A stretch of DNA of 22,334 nucleotides. Source: Clostridiales bacterium (lineage in GTDB: Bacteria > Bacillota_A > Clostridia > Christensenellales > Aristaeellaceae). The notes under the pieces were generated by a model, which saw only the letters and a program-made list of their open reading frames with translations, had not been told where the DNA came from and did no database searches. Shown piece by piece: positions 15,249 to 20,627 of this stretch (position 1 is its first letter; each line of letters opens with the position of its first letter). The stretch covers positions 1-22,334 of the forward strand of contig JAIKWN010000006.1 of assembly GCA_024684665.1 (NCBI GenBank), read 5' to 3'. A program made the translations under genes and the position numbers.

Positions 15249-16136
15249 TTATTCCTTTACACCGCCCGCCAGCACATTTTTCGTATAGAATTTGAGAACA
15301 AACGGGTAGAAGATCAGAATCGGGATAATCGCCACCACAATGGTTCCGTACCCGAGAGCCGTGTAGTCGAGCTGCGCGGCTTCGTTATACTCAAACAGGT
15401 TCTGCGTTCCCACGAGAGTCGTCACATCGCCGTCCACGACGAATTTGCGCAGGATTACCTGCAGGGGCACCTTCGATACAGCAGAAATGTAGATGCCTGC
15501 CCGGTAATACTCGTTCCAGCGCAGAACGGCATAGAACATCGTCAGTGTCGCGATTCCCGCCTTAGCAAGCGGCGCTGCGACAGAGAAGAGCGTCCGCATA
15601 TGCCCCGCCCCGTCGATGCGGGCCGCTTCATACAGGGACTCCGGAACAGATTCAAAATAGCGCATCATGATGATGAGATAGTATACGTTCATCGCCTGGC
15701 AGAGGATGACCGACCACTGGGATCCCATCAGTTTCAGATTCCGGATTACCATATACTCAGGAACGATACCCGGATCGAAGAGCATCATGATGATGAAGAA
15801 GATCATGAGGATGTTCTTGCCTACGAGCCTCGGCCTCGTTAACGCATACGCCGCCGTAATGGTCAGCAGGATATTAAGCGCCGTTCCGACAACCGTAATG
15901 AATACCGAGTTAAAAATCGCCGGAACCACGTTCTTGTTGCTGAAAAGCGTGCGGTAGTTTATGAGCGTAAATCCACGGGGAATGATATCCAGTCCGTTCA
16001 TTCCTCCCGATTGCTTCGGATCGGACAGGGATCTCGCGAGAATATGCAGAAGGGGGACAATCATGGTCAGTGTGACCGCGAACAGCAGCAAGGTCAGGAA
16101 AACCTGAAATGCGCTTAAATGACGTTTCCTGAACAC
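15249..16136 (-). CDS. carbohydrate ABC transporter permease (LplC-like)
   Basis: This is a 295-residue inner-membrane permease with about six membrane segments. It belongs to the MalG-type half of carbohydrate importers: an N-terminal helix, a periplasmic loop with GLDIIPRGFTLINY, and the cytoplasmic EAA loop SLYEAARIDGAGHMRTLFSV that docks the ATPase. It ends in FYTKNVLAGGVKE, the usual C-terminus of LplC/YtcP-type permeases (VLAGAVKG). Translation starts at GTG one base after the stop of the upstream permease gene, with GAGGGGG as ribosome site. No ATPase gene is present in the window, as is usual for systems that share an MsmX-like ATPase. Confidence 0.92.
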   Translation of the reverse strand: MFRKRHLSAFQVFLTLLLFAVTLTMIVPLLHILARSLSDPKQSGGMNGLDIIPRGFTLINYRTLFSNKNVVPAIFNSVFITVVGTALNILLTITAAYALTRPRLVGKNILMIFFIIMMLFDPGIVPEYMVIRNLKLMGSQWSVILCQAMNVYYLIIMMRYFESVPESLYEAARIDGAGHMRTLFSVAAPLAKAGIATLTMFYAVLRWNEYYRAGIYISAVSKVPLQVILRKFVVDGDVTTLVGTQNLFEYNEAAQLDYTALGYGTIVVAIIPILIFYPFVLKFYTKNVLAGGVKE

Positions 16137-16137
16137 G

Positions 16138-17061
16138 TTACCACACCCCCTCGCCTGTCAGCCTCTTTGAGATCACGTGGGTCATAAGGACAAGGATCGT
16201 GCCCACACCGCCTTTAATCAGGCTGACCGCGGTACCGACGGAGTACTGTGCGCTTTCGATACCAACCCGGTTGATGTAAGTATCCAATATGTCGACCACG
16301 CTGAGAACGGCGGAATTCGAGAAGTTGTATACCTGATCGAAGCCAGCGCTCATAAAGAAGCCAAGGTTCAGGATAAACACCGTTGTCATCGGAACGACCA
16401 GCGCAGGCAGGATGACATGTACGATGATGTTCCACCGGTTCGCGCCGTCCAGTGCCGCTGCCTCATAAAGGTCGGGGCTGATCGCGAGGATTGCGGTGAA
16501 GTAGATGATCGAATCCCATCCCATGCTGCGCCAGCCTTCACTCGCAAACAGGATCCAGCGGATCGCGCTTTTATTCGTCATAAGATCGATGGGCGCCATC
16601 CCGAAGAGTCCGCGAAGCTGGTTCAGCGCGCCGCGCTCGTTCGGGGCCAGGAAGCTCATCCAGATGCCCGCGATCACGACCCAGGAAAGAAAGTGCGGCA
16701 GATACGAGACAACCTGTACATACTTGCGGAATCGGTTCGAGCGCAGTTCGTTCAGCAGCAGCGCGAAGATTACGAACACGGGAAAGAGCAATACGTATTT
16801 CATGAAACTGATGATCAGCGTATTGCGAAGGATCTGTGAAAACGCGCTGGACTTGAAAATCATCCGGAAATGCTTGAGGCCGACGAAAGTCCATGGCCCA
16901 CGCGCTTTATAATCGTAGAACGCGAGGCGCATGTTCACCATGGGCCAGACACGGAAGATCGCGAAATAGACGATGGTTGGGAGCAGCATCAGGTATACCG
17001 CCCTGTCGCTCCATGCCCGGCGCAGGGTCCGCCCCGCCACTGGCTCTCGTGGTTTAGTCAT
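16138..17061 (-). CDS. sugar ABC transporter permease (LplB-like)
   Basis: This is a 307-residue MalF-type permease half with about six membrane helices. It starts with a basic N-terminus (MTKPREP...RRAWSDRAVYLMLLPTIVYF) and carries the EAA loop DLYEAAALDGANRWNIIVHV, where the ATPase binds. The segment YKARGPWTFVGLKHFRMIF is typical of LplB/YteP proteins for complex oligosaccharides. The ATG at 17061 was chosen because AAAGGAGCGG precedes it; an in-frame extension to 17100 would run through the operator. First gene of the operon, immediately downstream of a promoter and LacI-type operator. Confidence 0.9.
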   Translation of the reverse strand: MTKPREPVAGRTLRRAWSDRAVYLMLLPTIVYFAIFRVWPMVNMRLAFYDYKARGPWTFVGLKHFRMIFKSSAFSQILRNTLIISFMKYVLLFPVFVIFALLLNELRSNRFRKYVQVVSYLPHFLSWVVIAGIWMSFLAPNERGALNQLRGLFGMAPIDLMTNKSAIRWILFASEGWRSMGWDSIIYFTAILAISPDLYEAAALDGANRWNIIVHVILPALVVPMTTVFILNLGFFMSAGFDQVYNFSNSAVLSVVDILDTYINRVGIESAQYSVGTAVSLIKGGVGTILVLMTHVISKRLTGEGVW

Positions 17062-17078
17062 CTGTCCGCTCCTTTCCC

Positions 17079-17097
17079 TTACGTAACCGGTTTCTCT
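17079..17097. promoter_or_regulatory. LacI-type operator of the ABC sugar operon
   Basis: TTACGTAACCGGTTTCTCT contains a near-perfect dyad (GTAACC/GGTTTC) centred on CG, the hallmark of LacI-family operators. It begins about 11 bases downstream of the -10 element and ends about 17 bases before the first start codon, where a bound repressor would block transcription. The core AACCGGTTTCTCT recurs exactly in front of the divergent operon at 18449. Confidence 0.75.
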
Positions 17098-17108
17098 CAA
17101 TTGACCCC

Positions 17109-17137
17109 ATTATATCGCCTGAATGTCGCGAATGCAA
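17109..17137 (-). promoter_or_regulatory. promoter of the ABC sugar operon
   Basis: On the minus strand, TTGCAT (17132-17137) and a perfect TATAAT (17109-17114) are separated by 17 bases. The predicted start near 17102 lies directly before the operator, giving a leader of about 40 bases. Confidence 0.7.
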
Positions 17138-17210
17138 TTGTGCAATTTTTATATAATTTCAGCCATCAAATCTGTTTTACATATGTCCTTCGTTGATCTC
17201 TATCCTGTTT

Positions 17211-17223
17211 TTACGTAATCGGT
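17211..17223. promoter_or_regulatory. possible auxiliary LacI operator
   Basis: TTACGTAATCGGT matches 12 of 13 bases of the main operator's left part (TTACGTAACCGGT at 17079-17091), in the same orientation and 132 bases upstream of it relative to the operon. The right half of the dyad (GGTACC) is poor, so binding would be weaker. A looping site is one possibility. Confidence 0.4.
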
Positions 17224-17259
17224 ACCGTTCTTCCCTTCAAATTGACAGCGAAAAGGACC

Positions 17260-18285
17260 TCAGCCGTTTCGTTTGCGCGTCGTTTCTCTCAGGATCAGCT
17301 CGGGCTCGACGGTCATATGCGGCAGCCGGACCTTCTCGCCCTCCACGATCTTCATGAGCTGTTTCGTAATCACCCTCGCCATATCGTAATGCGGCTTTGA
17401 TATCGTCGACAGAGCCGGATGAAATACGGACGCCAGCTCAATATCGTCATACCCGATCACCTCAATATCCTCAGGGACGCGAATCCCGCAGGACAGAAGC
17501 TCGAGCGTGAGCCCGATCGCGACCAGGTCGCTTCCCGTCATAACCGCGTCGATCTCATTCCTTCGCTCCGCGATCCTGTGCGCGGCTTCCCGGCCAAACC
17601 CGATCGTATAGTCACCTTCCATAAGCAGCGACTCGTCGACCTCTATACCCGCTTCCGCATGCGCGCGGCGATACCCCTCCAGCCTCTGCGTACCGCCTGA
17701 TGTCGAGAACTTTCCTTCTAAATAGGCAATCCGCCTGCAGCCCCCGTCGAGCAGGTATTTTGCGGACTTATACCCGCCCTTGACGTTGTCCCCGGATATG
17801 CTCACATCGCTGAGCGCGAGATCGAAAGATCGTCCCATAAGCGCGACGGGAACGCTGTACTTTTTGAATTCTTTAAGGAATTCCGCGTTTGACGCGCCGG
17901 AGCACAGAATGATCCCGTCAACCCTTCGGTCGATCATGCGCAGAAGCGCTTCCGCTTCTTTTTTAGGATCATAGTCGGAATTTGCGATCAGAACGGAACC
18001 GCCCCGGTTCTCCATGCAGTCCATGACGCCCCGGATAACCGCGGGATAAAAGAAGTTCGAAACATCCGGTACCACGAGGCCAACCATGCCCGAGCGCGCA
18101 GTGGCGATGCTTCTCGCGAGAGCGTTGGGACGGTAATTCAGCTTTTCGATCGCTTCCAGAACGCGTTTCCGCGTCTCCTCCCCGACGCCTTTGGGGTTGT
18201 TGTTGATGACGCGAGAAACGGTTGCTTTCGATACGTTGCAGAGCGCCGCGATTTCCGCGATGCTGAGTTTCCCTTTTCCTTCCAT
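17260..18285 (-). CDS. LacI-family transcriptional regulator
   Basis: This is a 341-residue LacI/GalR repressor. An N-terminal helix-turn-helix (LSIAEIAALCNVSKATVSRV, then INNNPKGVGEETRKRV) is followed by the hinge LNYRPNALARSI, whose alanine-leucine-alanine inserts at a central CG. From about residue 62 to 335 is a periplasmic-binding-type sugar domain (MVGLVVPDVSNFFYPAVIRG start, VIGYDDIELASVFHPALSTI near the end). GGAGGG precedes the ATG. It sits between two operons that carry the same CG-centred operator, so it very likely represses both and is released by the imported sugar or a breakdown product. Confidence 0.94.
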   Translation of the reverse strand: MEGKGKLSIAEIAALCNVSKATVSRVINNNPKGVGEETRKRVLEAIEKLNYRPNALARSIATARSGMVGLVVPDVSNFFYPAVIRGVMDCMENRGGSVLIANSDYDPKKEAEALLRMIDRRVDGIILCSGASNAEFLKEFKKYSVPVALMGRSFDLALSDVSISGDNVKGGYKSAKYLLDGGCRRIAYLEGKFSTSGGTQRLEGYRRAHAEAGIEVDESLLMEGDYTIGFGREAAHRIAERRNEIDAVMTGSDLVAIGLTLELLSCGIRVPEDIEVIGYDDIELASVFHPALSTISKPHYDMARVITKQLMKIVEGEKVRLPHMTVEPELILRETTRKRNG

Positions 18286-18340
18286 GGAAAGCCCTCCTCT
18301 GCATTCATATATTATTAGAAAAATTCACCATCGTATCTGC

Positions 18341-18352
18341 TTTTCCGGAAAA
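18341..18352. promoter_or_regulatory. perfect palindrome upstream of the LacI gene
   Basis: TTTTCCGGAAAA is a perfect 12-bp palindrome with the same CCGG centre as the operators at 17085 and 18449 but a different flank. It lies 56 bases upstream of the LacI start codon and about 100 bases from the operator of the divergent operon. It may be an autoregulatory or auxiliary operator, or a site for another regulator. Confidence 0.4.
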
Positions 18353-18415
18353 TATGGTATCACAAACAGGCACCCGATTACAAGTAAAATGGGAAACAAA
18401 TTTCTCCGAAACCCC

Positions 18416-18443
18416 TTGTTTTTTCAAAAAAAGGATTTATACT
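18416..18443 (+). promoter_or_regulatory. promoter of the large ADP-ribosylglycohydrolase/CitEF operon
   Basis: TTGTTT (18416-18421) and TATACT (18438-18443) are 16 bases apart on the plus strand. The predicted start near 18450 falls inside the operator, about 50 bases before the first start codon. Confidence 0.55.
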
Positions 18444-18448
18444 TAAGC

Positions 18449-18461
18449 AACCGGTTTCTCT
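18449..18461. promoter_or_regulatory. LacI-type operator of the plus-strand operon
   Basis: AACCGGTTTCTCT is identical over 13 bases to the operator of the ABC sugar operon (17085-17097) and overlaps the predicted transcription start. With the preceding GC it forms the dyad GCAACC/GGTTTC around a central CG. Confidence 0.72.
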
Positions 18462-18500
18462 TTTGGTTGATTTGAATCTGTTTGAAAAGGAGCGTAAGGC

Positions 18501-20597
18501 ATGGTCGATCGATATCTTGAAAAGGTTTACGCGGGCTTTCTTGGCATGAACGCGGGCATTCGCCTCGGAGCGCCGGTAGAGCCCACCATCTGGACCTATG
18601 ACAGGATCCGCGAGGCGTACGGTGAGATCACTAACTATGTAAAGGACTACATAAACTTCGCGGCGGACGATGACGCGAACGGTCCCGTCTTCTTTCTACG
18701 CGCCCTGCTGGACGACGCGAAGGATCGCGCACCAATGCCTCAGGATGTCGCGAGGGCCTGGCTCAATTACGCCCGTGAAGGGGTCGGTATGTTCTGGTGG
18801 GGCGGTTATGGCGTCAGTACGGAGCACACGGCATACCTGAATTTAAAGCATGGAATCGAGGCGCCCCGCTCCGGATCCATGGAGCAGAATGGTACGACAC
18901 TGGCCGAGCAGATCGGCGGGCAGATCTTCATTGATACATGGGGACTCGTGAACCCCCGCGAGCCCACCCGGGCCGCTGACTACGGCGAGGCCGCTGCGCG
19001 CGTCTCGCATGACGGCAATGGCGTATATGGCGCAAGATTCATGTGCGCGGCAATCGCGAAGGCGTTTGAAACGTCGGAAATCGACGAGATTATTGACGCA
19101 GGCCTTGCGGAAATCCCGGCTGTCTGCACCTACCGCAGCGTGGTCGAAGCCGTGCGGGCTTTCCACCTTTCAAATGAAGGCGACTGGCGCGAGTGTTATA
19201 AGATGCTCGACCGGGAATGGGGATATGACCGGTATCCGGGCGTATGCCATATCATCCCGAACGCCGGCGTGTGTATCATGGCGCTTCTGTACGGAAACAG
19301 ACAGTTTGACCGGACCATCGAAATCGCCACGATGGCCGGCTGGGACACGGACTGCAACGCCGGCAATGTCGGAACCATTCTGGGCGTCGCATGCGGAATC
19401 GACGGAATTCCCCGCCGCTACTTGGATCCGATCAATGACGGGATCGTTTGCTCCGGGATTTCCGGATACTTGAACATTCTGGACGTCCCGAGCTTCTGTC
19501 GGGAGGTCGCCCTTCTCGGATACCGCATCGCGGGCGAAGAAGCCCCCGCTCAGCTGACCGCCTCCTATCGCCCCGGCGAGGTTAACTTTGACTTCTCGCT
19601 TCCCGGCAGCACGCATAATATCCGCGTTTCCAATTCCTATTTCTGCCGCGCGGTTCACGCAACGGCGCCGGATGGAAACGAAGCTCTGCGCATCACCATG
19701 GACCGCATGGTGCGTGGGGACCAGTGCAGGGTTTTCTATAAACCCTTCTATACGCGGGCGGACTTCTCCGATGAACGCTACAGCCCTGTCTTCTCCCCCA
19801 CCGTTTACCCCGGGCAGACGGTCTTCTATCAGCTGTACCTCGATCAGTGGAACGGGATTGAACTGCCCGCCGTGATTCCGTACGTTCGTGCCTGCAGGGA
19901 TGGAAAGCTGTATACGCAGGGATATTTCCCGCTGAAACAGGGAGACTGGACCGCACTGTCGTTCACCGTTCCGGATCTTTCGGGTGATGTCTGCGATGAA
20001 GTCGGCTTTATCATCGAGAGCGCGTCGCGCGACAAGCAGAAGCTGCTCGGCAACCTTTACCTGCGGGAATTCCGGGTTTTTGGCAAAAGCCGGTATACGC
20101 TGTCCATGGCAAAGGCCCGGCGCGAGTTCGCCGCCATTACCCCCTTCTCCATGGACGGCGGCGCCTGGACCGCGGAAAACGGAAGTCTTTTTCTCATGAA
20201 TATCGGTCGGGCAATGGCGTACACCGGAAATTACTATGCACGGAATTACCGGATTCAGGCATCCGTTACTCCGCTGAACGGGGAAAGCCATCTGCTGGTA
20301 TGCCGCGCGCAGGGCGCCATGCGCAGCTACGCGGCAGGCCTTGCCGCTGATGGGAAGGCCATCATCATAAAGAATGATTTCGGATACCGCATCCTCGAGG
20401 AATGCGACTTCGAATGGAAAAAGGGAACTACCTATCAGCTCGAAATCGCCTGCGAAGACAGCCGCATCACCCTTTCGATTGACGGCAAAGCCATCATGAC
20501 CGTGACAGATGACTCCTTCTTATCCGGTATGTTCGGATTCGGTTCCCTGTCCATGGGCCGTACGCAGTTCGGAGACATCGAATTTCAGGAGTTCTGA
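18501..20597 (+). CDS. large ADP-ribosylglycohydrolase-family protein with C-terminal beta-sandwich regions
   Basis: This 698-residue protein has three parts. Residues ~1-345 are a DraG-type helical hydrolase: VYAGFLGMNAGIRLGAPVEP at the start, FAADDDANGPVF (Asp56-58) in place of the usual TDDT, and GWDTDCNAGNVG (Asp282, Asp284) as second metal motif. Residues ~355-535 look like a carbohydrate-binding-type beta-sandwich. Residues ~545-698, rich in WTAENG, YRIQASVTP and ITLSIDGKAIM segments, resemble the LamG/concanavalin-like fold of DUF1080-type proteins. There is no signal peptide, so it acts in the cytoplasm. AAAAGGAG precedes the ATG. It is first in a LacI-controlled operon opposite the sugar importer. 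The added sugar-binding-type domains and context favour a glycoside-cleaving role over protein de-ADP-ribosylation. The fold of the C-terminal parts is judged by eye. Confidence 0.85.
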   Translation: MVDRYLEKVYAGFLGMNAGIRLGAPVEPTIWTYDRIREAYGEITNYVKDYINFAADDDANGPVFFLRALLDDAKDRAPMPQDVARAWLNYAREGVGMFWWGGYGVSTEHTAYLNLKHGIEAPRSGSMEQNGTTLAEQIGGQIFIDTWGLVNPREPTRAADYGEAAARVSHDGNGVYGARFMCAAIAKAFETSEIDEIIDAGLAEIPAVCTYRSVVEAVRAFHLSNEGDWRECYKMLDREWGYDRYPGVCHIIPNAGVCIMALLYGNRQFDRTIEIATMAGWDTDCNAGNVGTILGVACGIDGIPRRYLDPINDGIVCSGISGYLNILDVPSFCREVALLGYRIAGEEAPAQLTASYRPGEVNFDFSLPGSTHNIRVSNSYFCRAVHATAPDGNEALRITMDRMVRGDQCRVFYKPFYTRADFSDERYSPVFSPTVYPGQTVFYQLYLDQWNGIELPAVIPYVRACRDGKLYTQGYFPLKQGDWTALSFTVPDLSGDVCDEVGFIIESASRDKQKLLGNLYLREFRVFGKSRYTLSMAKARREFAAITPFSMDGGAWTAENGSLFLMNIGRAMAYTGNYYARNYRIQASVTPLNGESHLLVCRAQGAMRSYAAGLAADGKAIIIKNDFGYRILEECDFEWKKGTTYQLEIACEDSRITLSIDGKAIMTVTDDSFLSGMFGFGSLSMGRTQFGDIEFQEF

Positions 20598-20627
20598 TCT
20601 ATCTCTTGCCGAGTTTGAGGTGGCTTT

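Noticed and set aside
13715..15295. Plus-strand open frame of 526 codons opposite the sugar-binding protein gene
   Set aside because: Its translation is Arg/Val/His-rich without domain pattern, and it mirrors the binding protein codon for codon. The minus-strand gene has a ribosome site, signal peptide and operon context.
19170..20291. Minus-strand open frame of 373 codons inside the large ADP-ribosylglycohydrolase gene
   Set aside because: It lies wholly opposite a well-supported gene with metal-binding motifs and shows no known fold.
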